From: Oncomelania hupensis
Taxonomy: Eukaryota; Mollusca; Gastropoda; Littorinimorpha; Pomatiopsidae
Length of the DNA stretch: 64,000 bases
Assembly: GCA_036898135.1 (NCBI GenBank)
Contig: CM072512.1
Coordinates: 38,563,145 to 38,627,144, forward strand
Direction of reading: 5' to 3'
Position 1 is the stretch's first letter; every line of letters starts with the position of its first letter. The position numbers and the translations under genes were made by a program. The notes under the pieces were generated by a model, which ran no database searches, was not told the origin of the DNA, and was given only the letters and a program-made list of their open reading frames with translations. Shown here piece by piece: positions 11,900-24,821 of this stretch.

Positions 11900-12905
11900 T
11901 GCTACTGATGGACAACTTAGCAGGATCCGCACGAGAGACAACATCGTCATAGGAACCTGGAATGTCAGGACCCTAACTGCGGAGGGAAAATTAGAAGAAC
12001 TGGTTCACGAGCTGGACCACTACCGATGGAACATCTCATTGTAGGTGTCAGCGAACTGCGCTGGAAAGGCCTAGGTGAAACAACGACCGACAAAGGCCAC
12101 AAGCTTTATTTCAGCGGTAGAGATGACAGGCCAGAAGATGGCTTTGGATTCTTGGTCCACTAAGACATTCTAGCCAAGGTTATGGGTTGCCGCCCAGTCT
12201 CCAGTAGACTCATTACCATCCGTCTGATAGCAGCTCCTTTTAACTCCACCATCATCCAGGTCTATGCTCCAACATCAGACTATGACGACAGCTAGCAAAG
12301 TGGAGGATTTATATGAACATCTACAGGCTGTCCTTGACCAAGCGCCGAAGAAGGACATAGTCATAGTGCAAGGCGACTGGAATGTCAAGGTTGGCCAAGA
12401 TGCGCACTACAACTGGGGAGACACAGGTGGACCCCACTGCAACAACCAGACAAATGACAGGGGTCTGAGTATCTTGGAGTTTGCCAGATACAATAATCTG
12501 ATACTGGCAAACACGCTTGGTCTCCACACAAAAATCCAGGTGATGGACCTGGCACAGGCCCAGCGGGGAGCATCACAACCAGATTGACTACATCATGGTC
12601 AAGACATGCATCAACATTAGCAGGACACCCACTTTTCCAGGAGCAGACATTGGAAGTGACCACGATCTCGTGATGATGTCCTTCCGGCTCCACTTGAAGA
12701 GTGTAAACACAGCAAAGTGCACCAGACAGAAGATTGACCTGGACAAACTGCAAGACCCGTAGGTGGCAGAAATATTCCAAGCCACAATTGTAGGGAAATT
12801 GTCACCACTGCTCATTGTAAAAGCTGGTGAAGTAGATGTCGACACGATGACCACCATCTTCAACTCAGCTGTGACAGATGCCACCACTGAGATCCTTGGC
12901 AAATA
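11900..12905 (+). mobile_element. LINE endonuclease fragment (family N1)
   Basis: Broken frames encode most of a LINE apurinic-type endonuclease. Visible in order are Ile-Gly-Thr-Trp-Asn-Val-Arg-Thr-Leu, Ser-Glu-Leu-Arg-Trp-Lys-Gly (catalytic Glu), Gln-Val-Tyr-Ala-Pro-Thr-Ser, Gln-Gly-Asp-Trp-Asn-Val-Lys-Val-Gly, then Asn-Gln-Ile-Asp-Tyr-Ile and Gly-Ser-Asp-His-Asp. At least three stops and one frameshift make it dead. This type is often annotated as a craniofacial-development-protein-2-like endonuclease. It is the usual partner of the reverse transcriptase seen at 29,781-31,245 and 36,760-37,852. The piece ends at a TAAATAA before a GT repeat. Confidence 0.8.
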
Positions 12906-12927
12906 AATAACGGTGTCTGTGCAAGTA

Positions 12928-12980
12928 TGCGCGCGCGCGCGTGTGTGTGTGTGTGTGGGTGTGTGTGTGTGTGTGTGTTG
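12928..12980. repeat. (CG)n(GT)n microsatellite
   Basis: A short CG run changes into a GT run with two interruptions. Confidence 0.9.
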
Positions 12981-14421
12981 GTGTGTGTGGGAAAGAGAGA
13001 GGGAGATAGTTGGAATACTGTTTACGATGAGTTTTATGTGGACCAAAAAGAAGTATTGTGCATTCTTAATACTGTATATGTGAAGTTAAAATGTGATTCT
13101 CCGCCTCCTGTAATTCATGTTAATGTAATACAATTGCGCTGTGTTGTATTATATTGTATTTTCGGTTGATGTGTCTGGAAACACATTTAAATGGCTTGCT
13201 TAAGTTCATTAAACCAATATTTAGGGAGCTTGGGAGTGGGGAGAGGGAAGGATGTGGGGGGAAGGGGAGGGGTGATTGTAGTCTGGTAAGCGCAAGTAGA
13301 ACAATAATATTATCGACAGATAGCTGTTGTGTTCTCCCTAGCCTGGTCGTAACTGTCCCCTTCTCCTACTTCCTGGACACATAGGCCTACCATATTTATA
13401 CGGTTGTTTCCCGGATAGCTGGGTCTCTATAGTTGAGATAAAAGTTCATTAGTCTTTATGTCACTACCTCTATTGGCTAAGTTTTGCTTGTTCTTGTAAA
13501 ATCTACATGCAAGTAGCATCCTGTTTTCAAAAAGGCGTGTAATACGTTATGATCAACTCAAAATTTGCACTTCACAAGCAATCCATGGGACATTCACAAT
13601 GATCACAAATGCGGAGTTGTTTGAGTTGGATCTTACTTTGACTGGAAAAACTTTAGGATAGTGACAGAAAGGGGGAGAGGGGGGGGAATGTCCGTTTGGT
13701 GGGTGGCTGTTTGGTTGATCTGTCACAACTTAAGCTGAATAACAAAAATAAGATCTGGACTTTATATTTTGCACGTAATAAATCTTTCCCTATAAGCAAT
13801 AGTTTTTCAATGGCTTGGTGATACTGCATTTTCACACATTTTCTGGTATCACTGGCACACGTCTGAGAGCTTGCTATCTTGTTAGACTGATTGGGAAACG
13901 TATGAAAGCTTGCTATCTTGTTTAACTGTTGACGTAGCCGTTAGCGAACTCCATTTATGAGAGCATGATTCTAATCTGCTGCGTTTCATCTATTCATTTA
14001 CTTCGTCTGCCGGACGTAAGAATGTGTACCCAATATGACAACCTAAAACTGAGATTTCGCTTGAGCCCATACAAACGGACGAACAAGCGAAACACCGCCA
14101 CCAACTCAATGTTTTAGCCTCAGATGACAACAGCGCGAATCTTTACGTCATATCTATCTACAGCTAGGTATATTAAAACATCAGATGATGCATGACTTTC
14201 GTTCTCATATTCGTACCCTGTCCAACTTGTTGTGAACAAAACTTCCTAAATTTCCCATTAAAATCTACCTGCAACGATATTGACTCGTTGATTTTGTTTC
14301 GCCATTTTACACGCAGCACACGTTGTATTAGCCATTGCGCAGTTCGCCCGGACATCGCCATAGACTACCATCAACGTAACCTTAGCTGTATCAGGCTTTG
14401 ACTGTAGGCTGCTCCAAAAGC
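12981..14421. other. Intergenic DNA upstream of the secreted-protein gene
   Basis: No exon or element is recognised. A short block near 13,163-13,195 resembles sequence at 23,850-23,880 in repeat family R3. The last few hundred bases should hold the promoter of the gene starting at 14,422; I see no clear TATA box. Confidence 0.5.
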
Positions 14422-17400
14422 ATGTTCGCCGAATTTACAAAGTTGATGTTTTACTTGGCGCTAATTTTCCAAGCTAATGCTGGCACGAATCGTTCTACTG
14501 TCTTTAAAAGAGATGACTCCATGTCAGGAAGGGTGTTCGCCGACTGGCTCACATTCCATCAAGAAACCAAGTCCAAGATTCGCTGTGCAAACATATGCCT
14601 CACCTCGCAATACTGCAACGCTGTCACCGTGACACCATCCTCTGCTCTTTCAACAGTGACGTGTCGAGGTCATGGCAATGCGTCATCGCCATGGGCGCCA
14701 TTGAATGAGAGCTCGTATACGCCATCCTCGGACACAGCTTACTACAGACGAACCGGTACGTTTCCATGCTGTAAATGTAAGCTTACACTGAAATGATCAG
14801 ACAATGCATAAAATCGTGAAAAGCTGTCGAGATGCCATATGTCATGTATGGAATTCCCTTTATACAATATTTATTTTCACCACTTTCAGCTAGATCTAAA
14901 TAATTGTTATTTAGAAGCATATTTCCGAAATAATCATTTGTTTACAAACAATATAAGATTTCTATAAATAATTAAATTTTCTCCGTAAATAACTTATTAT
15001 TTACTTAAACAATACATTGTTTAGATAAATAAATCATAAAACATGTAAATCAGGCATTGTTGCTAAATAACGAATTATTTTCCTGTCTAATGCATTATTG
15101 AACAGATTGTGTTAAATAATGTATTATTTAGAATTTGCTAAATAATTTATTATTTAGAAGATGTTGCTAAATAATGCATTATTTTCGGGACTTCAATTTT
15201 CATTATTTAGGGTATTCATGTCGTATTACTTTGAGGTTATATGCTAGTGATACAGAAAATGGCAAAATCGTGATTTTACGCTGTTTTGCGAGTTAAAATG
15301 AAGCAACTGCTTTATTTCACTCTATTTTTTATTTGTTCGCAACAGTATTAATATATGAAACTTCAACGGTAATGGCTCCGGAAAAGAGAGATCCATCATT
15401 ATTTCTGCTTTGGCGTCCTTGGCTTCCGAGTACTTCCGCCATGTTTTTCGTCAGTCTGACCTGCAAATTCCTGGTAGTTTCGAATAAGCTGAAACTTTCC
15501 GTTTGAAACTAAAACATAATTCCACGCAAAAGAACAAACGGAAACACAGTCTCAACACAGTTTTTGATTAAATGAATACAGAAGTAAAACATTTTTTTGT
15601 TATTTTGTCGGAGATGTTCCAAAACCGAACACACCCGCACAAAACTGACTTGACCTTTCGTTTGTGTTCGGGAGGTTACAGAAGTTTTATTTTCGAATTT
15701 GTGGAGTGATTTATGTTTAAACATAAATAATGAACGCAAATTTTGGCTACACAATCTTTGGAAAGACCTTGCATTTAATTATAAAAAGCAGTAAAATTAG
15801 AAAAAACAAGTTTTCAAGCGAATCCTGGAGTCCCCTAAATAATGAAAATTGCAGTCCCTAAACAATGAATTGTTTACGTAAATAATGCAATATTTAGCAA
15901 CAGTTAAATTAAAAAAATATGTTTTTAAGCGAATCCTGGAATCCCCTAAATAATAAAAATTACAGGCCCTAAACAATGAATTGTTTACGTAAACATTGCA
16001 TTATTAAGCAATTGCAAGGCATGCTAAAAAATGCATTATATAGGTAAACGTTATTATTGAGAAACATTTATAAATAATGCATTATTTAACACAATCTGCT
16101 AAATAATGTATTATAGGTAGGGAATTTTTTTAAATTATTAAGCAACAATGCATTATTTACCTATATCATGATTTATTTACGTAAATGTATTGTTTAGGTA
16201 AATAATAAGTTATTACGGAGAAAATAAATTATTTAGAGAAATCTTACATTGTGTGTAAACAAATGATTATTTAGAAAATACGCTTCTATATAAAGATTAT
16301 TTAGCTGAAAAATACACCGAAAAATATCGCAAATAAATATTTTACAAAGGGAATTCCATAGTCGTGTTAGTTCAAGTCACGCATTACATGATGCCGCATC
16401 TCAAATACCACGTTACGTGACGTCTCATCATATCTCACAAGACGCCACACCACGTCAACGAAAGTCACCCCAATGAAACAAAACACAGAGGAAACTTCGA
16501 CTGGTTAAGCTGCTTCGGCTGTGTGAGATATTCTCTAAATAGTGTTGTGGTGCACAAGAACCCAGTTTTTCTGTGTTTTACCAGCCCAGCGACCACTGAA
16601 GAGTAGAAACAGGTGTGTGGTCAGTGTAGATCATTATAGCCTAATATAAATTAAAAAGCACATTGAAAGACAAATGAACAAAAATTACAGTTAACCATTA
16701 ATAATCTATAAAATCATAAAAGATATTCCAGTTATAAAAACATTCATGCAAGCAACTGTCAGAGTTTATAAAAAAAAAGATTTAAGTCTCATCACTACAA
16801 CACTATTATACTACGACTACTCACAGCTCCATATCACAATCACAATTCATCACTTCAAAAGTTACTGTTACAACAGAGACGCGCACGATAGTTCCGAACA
16901 GTTTGTGTTGCAAAGCATGCGTGATTTGATTCTGCGCTGTTGCTAAGAAAATATGTGTATAATGTTGATAAATTTCGTCGGTCGATACTGTTGAAGTATT
17001 GTTGAGAATTTTCTGGAAATGCTTGTTTATTATTGATAGAAGCTTCCAGATCTGTCTGGTAATAGCTCGGCGATTCTTCTAAACTGAGGAATGTTCTATG
17101 ACATAAGACATTGCCTAATTCCGGTGACTAGTTTTATTTTGAATGGGTGTTATTGCGACATTCTGAAATGTTCTCTAAACTTTACTGGATTGCAAAAATA
17201 CTATATAAGTAATGCAATGTCTGCTTAAAATTTGATTTTTAAAGTGATTTTCGGAAAGCGATCTTGTATGCAGCTGTTGGTGCTTGCTGAATAAAGTTTG
17301 AAAACGTTTTATGACGACTCCTGCCATGTTGCTGAGTGAACAGGCTGCGTGGCTAAACGAATTCGAGTTACACATATCAAGATTCAAACATCGGGGCTGA

Positions 17401-17790
17401 ATCGGCTATTGCTAATAGGTGCAACAGTTACAAAATACACGACAGTCACTATCACAGTTAGCATATATTTTATAAATTCCAATCACACTATCACCAATAA
17501 GTTTCTCTCTTACGTTTCGTTAATCTAGTCTTTCATTAATTTAAAACATGTTTTGCATGATGTTGCAGTCACGTTGGCGCGATGTATATTGCCGAGCTTT
17601 GTCGATTGTTCCACGTGGTTGTTGAAGTCCTGCAAACAGAACAGTGACTGTGGTGTGACCAACGCTTATATTTGCCTGAACAGCCAATGTCTCTGTTCAA
17701 ATCTTCACTATTACTCCGAGTCCACTGACAACTGCGTTGGCCGTAGGTCTCTCTTTCTGTCTATAAATTTATAAATCTGTTTAACTATTA

Positions 17791-17869
<79 letters not shown>

Positions 17870-18341
17870 TCTCTCTCTGGATTTGAGGTCCGATGCTAGT
17901 GGAATCGCACACTCTGAAGAAAGAAGTCTATATGGATTTATACACGTCTGTCTATCTGTCTGCACACATGTATGTTTGTCAATCTGTTGGTGCCATCAGT
18001 GTCACTATTCAATCCAAACTGGGTCGCCTTTGTTTATAAAAGACTTTTGATGGGTTTTCTCCGGTACACCAATTTCATCCTTTTGTCGCTTGCGTTTTTT
18101 AATTTTTATTTAAAAAAAAAACTTTGAAATTGGTTGCAAAGAAAATAATTTACGTGATTACATCTCGCAAGCGCAAACCGCGACACAATTTCGCGAGCTA
18201 GGGTCGACACATTCGGATGACCGTATTTTACAGGCTGCGACACACAATTGTTACATGGACACTTTTGGTGAAATTCGGTATATATTTTCTGTGTGCGTGA
18301 AACGTTACCGTTGCGACCGATTCTCACGTTAACAAACAAAA

Positions 18342-18378
<37 letters not shown>

Positions 18379-21300
18379 GCCTCATTTGCAGCGACCATAT
18401 TTTAGGGTAACTGATCAGTTTCAACTAGGCTACATAGAAAATGATTAAGAAGTTTTGGGTGTGACCTAGGACAGGTAACAAATGCGCGTCGTCACGATTG
18501 CCATGAATCGAGCCAATGACATAATGAAATGTTTTTCTTTTTTGCCTTTTTTTGGGAGGGGATTGGGGGGTGGGGTATGTGAATTCATTGTTGATCATTA
18601 TCATCATCATTTTCTGTCCACAGACTGCGCAGTTGACAATCTGCAAGGCAACTACCTCAACTACACAGGCTTGGACTTGTATTATTACGACATTCGGGCT
18701 GCAAATTGTCCTTCAAACATGACTGTACAGGTGAGCAGTAATATTGGACTAGTATTACTAAATGCTTATGCCCATACACCCTATGCACAAAAAACTGAAA
18801 GCAAACAATGGAGCTGCAAAGTCCTATTTTTTTCTTCCGTGCAGATATTAAGAAAACTCCAATCAGATGTTTCCAATGAAGATTCTTCATCGATAGTGAC
18901 AGTATCGCACTAGCGTAAACTTCTATGTTGACAGAACCACAAGTGCTCATATCGAAATGAGAGCAGAGCCTATACCACTAGTAGGAGGAAAGGTGTCAAT
19001 ATTGGAACGGCGTAAAAGTCGGAATACCGTTTTTTCTCCTTGTTATCGACATTTTTTGGAAGAATTTGTCAGGGGAGACTAGTTCAGAAGCAATCATGCC
19101 CGGCAATACGATGGCGCATGTACGGTTCATGAACGAAAAATCGGTGTTCTCTACTATAGTTTATATCACATGAACCGTAACATGTCCACACATGCACACA
19201 AAACAATAACAACAATCAACCATAATTTACAACTTGCCAGAGAAAACTTAGTTTAAAATGAAATCTGTAGAATTCTTTCTTTCTTTAACACCCAGATAAA
19301 TGTTATGGCATTCTGACTTTTTCACACTGACTTTTTCTAAAACCTAGCGTTGTAGTTGCAATTGGAACAATATTGGTCCTGTATAATGGAATTTTTATAT
19401 CGTCTTTAATGGAACACGTTCTAATGAAAACGATATAGTCACATTTTAATCATATATTACACTATTCTTTTTCGATAGTTTCATTCTACACAACAATTTA
19501 CAAACTAAATTGGTTCAATTAATCAGAAGGATATTTAACAAGACCAATGTGAAGACTTAAAAGGCTTCATTAGGAATTTCATTGGGAGTCATATCCCAAG
19601 AACCACTGAACAGTTTTTAACCACACTTCATAGGAACTTTACCTGGTATAGTGACCTGCCTCCCGTTCCATCCTAATTTCTCTTCCGGGAAGGTCAAGAT
19701 GACTGAAGTCATTTTGTTTCTAAATACATTTTGCTCAATATCTCGAAAGCGGCTAAAGAGATGTTGCATTTGGTATAACGGTACTTTAAATCATGAGCCA
19801 TCGTTCAGTAATAATCCGGTTCTCGGTTAGCATGTCGATTTGTCGCTCCTAAGTTCACTTTTTTGTTCATAACACTCTTTTTGCATTATCTCAAGAATAA
19901 CTAAACCAAAATGTGGACTTTTTTTTTTAGCGGACACTTCATAAGTGATTACCGCTACGCATGTTAGATTATTCGTATTTGTACTTAATAACTTTCTATT
20001 ATTCCATATTTTCCTTTTGCTTTGTTAGGATAAAGCCGAATCACAACGCCACCCCCAAATTGAACACTTTAACTAGAAGGGCAAAGTCCATGTGACTCAC
20101 ATGTTCCTGATGAAACTAGCAATATTTATGGTTGACCTCAATGTACATTTTGACACTCCAATGAAAGCCTTGCCCGCAAAAGTCATTGACATTTTTGAAC
20201 AGTTTGGCCTGGTACAGGCAGTTACTGAACCCACACATGCGCGTGGACACACTCTTGATGTGGCTGTTCACCGTCAGAGTGACAACGTCATCCATGCTGT
20301 AAAAGTGACTCATGTGCTGACTTCTGACCATTCCACCGTCCTGTGTTCCCTTAACATTCCTCTGCCTAAAGTTGTCCCAGAATACATTCAAGTCCGCAAC
20401 CTACGGGCTATTGACTTTGAGAAATTTAAAGCAGATTTATGCGAATTCTTTACAACATGTCCTTTTCCTACTTGTGAGCAACTGAACTTGTTCATGCGCT
20501 CCCTCCTTGATAAGCATGCTCCCCTAAAACAGAGGAGGCTTCATGGTCACAAGTCAGCGCCCTGGTTTGCCTCCATTGCTCAGGAGCTCTTAGCCCTGAG
20601 GCGCGCAAGGCGCAAAGCTGAGCGCAAATGGCTCAAGACCAGATTAACTGTTGATAGACAGATTTTTGAAATTGCAAAGAATGCTGTCACGGTGCTCACT
20701 GACAGAGCAAAGCAAGATCATTTTTGTGAGAAAGTATCATCAGCTAAGTCACACAAAGAGTTGTTTAACATTGTCAATACAATGACGGGTAAGACGGGTC
20801 CTGCTGACCTTCCCACCTCCATTGAACCTGAAAAGCTTCCTGATGCTTTTGTACAATATTTTCAAAACAAAATTGCCAAAATTCGTCACAACCTTGACAG
20901 TACTGCAGTTGTCAGCCCACAGTCAGAAGTCGAACCATTCATGGGCATTCCATTTCTGTCTTTCACCCCAGTCTCTGAGACCGAAGTCGGTGAGATTTTG
21001 AAGAAAATGCCACCCAAATCTTGTGAACGTGACCCTATTCCCACTAGTCTCCTTTTGCAACACATCGACACTGTATTGCCTGCAATTACAGTGATTGTGA
21101 ATGAGTCACTATCCTCAGGCACTGTTCCGCAAGATCTTAAAACAGCAGTGGTTAGACCATTATTGAAAAAGTGTAACCTTGATCCAAATGAGCTTAAGAA
21201 CTTTAGACCAATCTCAAATCTGCCTTTCTTAAGTAAGTTACTGGAAAAAGTTGTTTTGAAACAACTCCAAGCTCACCTTGCTTCGAACAGTTTGTGCAGT

Positions 21301-22635
21301 CCCTATCAGTCAGCCTATCGACAAGGTCATAGCACTGAGACAACATTGACATGCATGATGAATGACATGTTAATTGATCTTGATGAAAATAAAGTGTCCA
21401 TCCTCGCGCTCTTAGACTTGTCCGCTGCCTTCGACACCATAGATCATGAGATTCTTATTGCACGTTTGCAGTCATGCTTTGGTGTTGGTGGCACAGCTAT
21501 ACAGTGGTTCAGGTCTTACATTTCTGAAAGATTCCAATATGTTTCAGTGGGTGGTCTACGCTCAGAGTCTGTTTCTCTTGAATATGGTGTTCCACAAGGT
21601 TCTGTCTTGGGTCCCATCCTATTCACGTTGTACATAAAGCCACTGGCCGACCTCTTTTCCCAGCACAATGTAAAGCAGCAGTCATTTGCAGATGACACTC
21701 AGTTGAAAGCCTCTGCAAAGCTGTGTGACCTGAGCATTGCAACTAAAAGCATTCAAAACTGTACTGCAGATGTTCGTGACTGGATGATGGTCAACAAACT
21801 TCAACTTAATCAAGACAAAACAGAAATTCTTCTTGCATCAAAATATAATGCCAAAAAGTACCTCCCTACCGAAATGCAGATTGGGGAGAATACGATAGCG
21901 TTTTCAGAGTGTGTCAGGAACTTGGGGGTGTTGTTCGATTCTTCTTTGTCAATGAAAAAACAAGTTTCTAAAGTATGTCAACTAGCTAACTATGAGCTAC
22001 GTAGAATTTCAGGCATCCGCAGGTACCTCACCACTGATGCAACTAAGACTCTTGTAGTCTCTTTCGTGCTCTCGCGATTGGACTACGGAAATAGTCTACT
22101 TGCGGGAGCCCCAAGTTCCCTTACAAAGAAACTTCAAAAAGTTCAAAATTCAGCAGCACGCTTGATTTTAAGATCACAAAGACGCCAACATATTACCCCC
22201 CTTCTCAAAGAACTCCATTGGCTCAAAGTGTCTGCAAGGATACAATATAAGGTTGCATGCATGTGCTACAATGCACTATCGAACAACACCCCTCGGTATC
22301 TGTCAGACCTCCTCCAGATCTACACACCTTCAAGATCTCTCCGCTCTAGTAATGACACCATGAAACTAAAACCTCGAGCATTTACAAACAAATCATGTGG
22401 TGAGAGATCATTTTCTTTCCAAGGACCATTGATATGGAATAGCCTCCCAGCCGATGTACGCCATGCGACATCCTATAACTCCTTTAAGAAAATGTTGAAG
22501 ACATACCTTTTTACTGCCACATACAATTAAAACGTTTTTTTTTTTGCTGCTATTTGTGTGTGTGTGTCTGTGCAGTACACATGGTGTGTGTGGGTGTATG
22601 TGTGCGCTTTGATCTCTGCGAGGGAAAGCGCCTTA

Positions 22636-22686
<51 letters not shown>

Positions 22687-24372
22687 TTTAACATGAAAAT
22701 GAGTGCCCAGCAAAAAAACAATCTAAATGAAACGGTGGCATTAAAATGCAAAGTAATAGCGATTTTGATCTTTCTAAGCTCTTGATCTTGAGTTGACCTT
22801 GACCTCCGGCTCCAAAGACACTCATGTACTATCAAATAAAGTACAGCAAAAGTTGTATTATGCAAAAAAAAAAAAAAAACAGTGATCTTGGGATGACCTG
22901 GACCTTCAGTGACTTTGTGCTTGAGATGACCTTCACCCCCACGTGATCTCTCATGCATTTCTACCAAATAACCCAATGTTATTGCACACTATGGGTTAAA
23001 TGAACAGCCATTCCACTGTTCGACAGCATTTTAAAAAATGTTATTGAAAGGCCAAAAATGACCTTGATCATCAAGATCAACGCAAAAACGGAACAAAGGT
23101 GAATGATCATTCTACCATCTCTAAATACAAGTTTGGACTTTATATCTGTCATGCATAGTTTAGGGTCAAGGTCACTTCAAAGTACCTATACTAACCGATT
23201 TTTAAACAGCTCTAATGACCTTGACCTTGGAGTGAGGTTGACCAAATTTGTATATATGTTGGTCTTATTGATATCTATCATGCATCAAAGAATCATACAT
23301 TCAATATTATTAACCTATTAAAAAAATAGTGACATTTGGTGAAACAAATTTTTTGGACTAACATTTGTTCACCCTGTGACCTTGACCTTGAAGTGAAGTC
23401 AGTAATTCACTGATCATTTATGAGAATACGCCATCTTACCAAGTTTGGTTGTGATAGTTGAAATATGTTCTGAGTACTTTATTTCTTTACTTACTGAGTA
23501 CTTTATTTTATTTTACTTCCGAGTACTTTTCTGAATACTTAAAATTTTTGCACAGACAGACGGAAGACGACTGACGAATGCTATTCACGTGAATCAAAAA
23601 TGATTATTTTTCAGGAATGTGTGTGAGTATCTGGTAATACATTGGAATGGCCTGCCATGTTGTTTTATTTACAGATACTTAGCCACTGCTAAGAATTTTA
23701 GATCATTCGTATTTGTACTTTTTCCAAGGTCAAGGTCATTGAGATTCGCCCCTTTCTAAATACATTTTTAGCTGTATCTCAAAATTGGCTGAACCGATTT
23801 TGAAAATTAACAGTTTTGAAAATGATTAGTTTTCGACTAAGTGTGTGAGTGTCTGAAAATACATTTAAATGGCATGCCATCTTGTGTGTTTGTTGTTTTA
23901 ATTTTTTTTTAATGTAACCAAATTAATTTTAGTCTTACCCTTGAGTTTGTCTTTGTTCTTTTCAAAAATATTATGCCTTGGACAGCTAGTGCGACAGATT
24001 TTTCATTGATTTACAAAATACTTGTTTTCATTTTTGCTCTTAAAGAAAATTGAACTCTACACGCTTCTTATTCCAAAATCCGACTCAAAGCGTGATCCGT
24101 AACCCGCATACTCACTCACATGTTACACTCGTACATACACAACAAAAACACATTCATCACTCAAACTTCATTATCAAATATTTGGTAACGAATCTTCGTC
24201 CTATCTTTATTTCTATCATCATATAAATTATATTCGTTACTACTTGCTATTTTATTTTATTCTTACTTTATTGTAACTATAGTTTTACTTTGCATCGCTT
24301 TAAGTTATATTATTATTATTCTTATTCTTATTATTCTTATTATTCTTATTATTCTTCTTCTTCTTCTTCTTC

Positions 24373-24440
<68 letters not shown>

Positions 24441-24746
24441 TAACGCAAGAGAAATCATTGTAGATCTAAGGCATTATTACATTTACGATGTAAATATCCA
24501 AATGATTAATTAATTTATTTACAATAATACTGGTTGCTTATTCAAATATACATATTGTCCATTTATAGTATTTGGTTTATTATATCAATTATTGGATCTA
24601 GAATATATATTTATTAGCCACCTATCTACATGTACATGTATTTACCTAACTGGGATCTAAACTATATTTTTTTTAAAAAAGTTAATATTTATTTTTCTTT
24701 TATTTATGTATTTGTCTGTCTAGCTACCAGGTTGCCTGGCTGTATA

Positions 24747-24821
<75 letters not shown>

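Noticed and set aside
14398..14421. Extension of the secreted-protein frame upstream to 14,398
   Set aside because: It starts with TTG, not ATG; the ATG at 14,422 starts a good signal peptide.
14900..16300. CRISPR-like array of short palindromic repeats
   Set aside because: Animal DNA, repeats are not evenly spaced, there are no unique spacers of constant length, and the whole is bounded by inverted ends with TA duplications, which fits a fold-back transposon.
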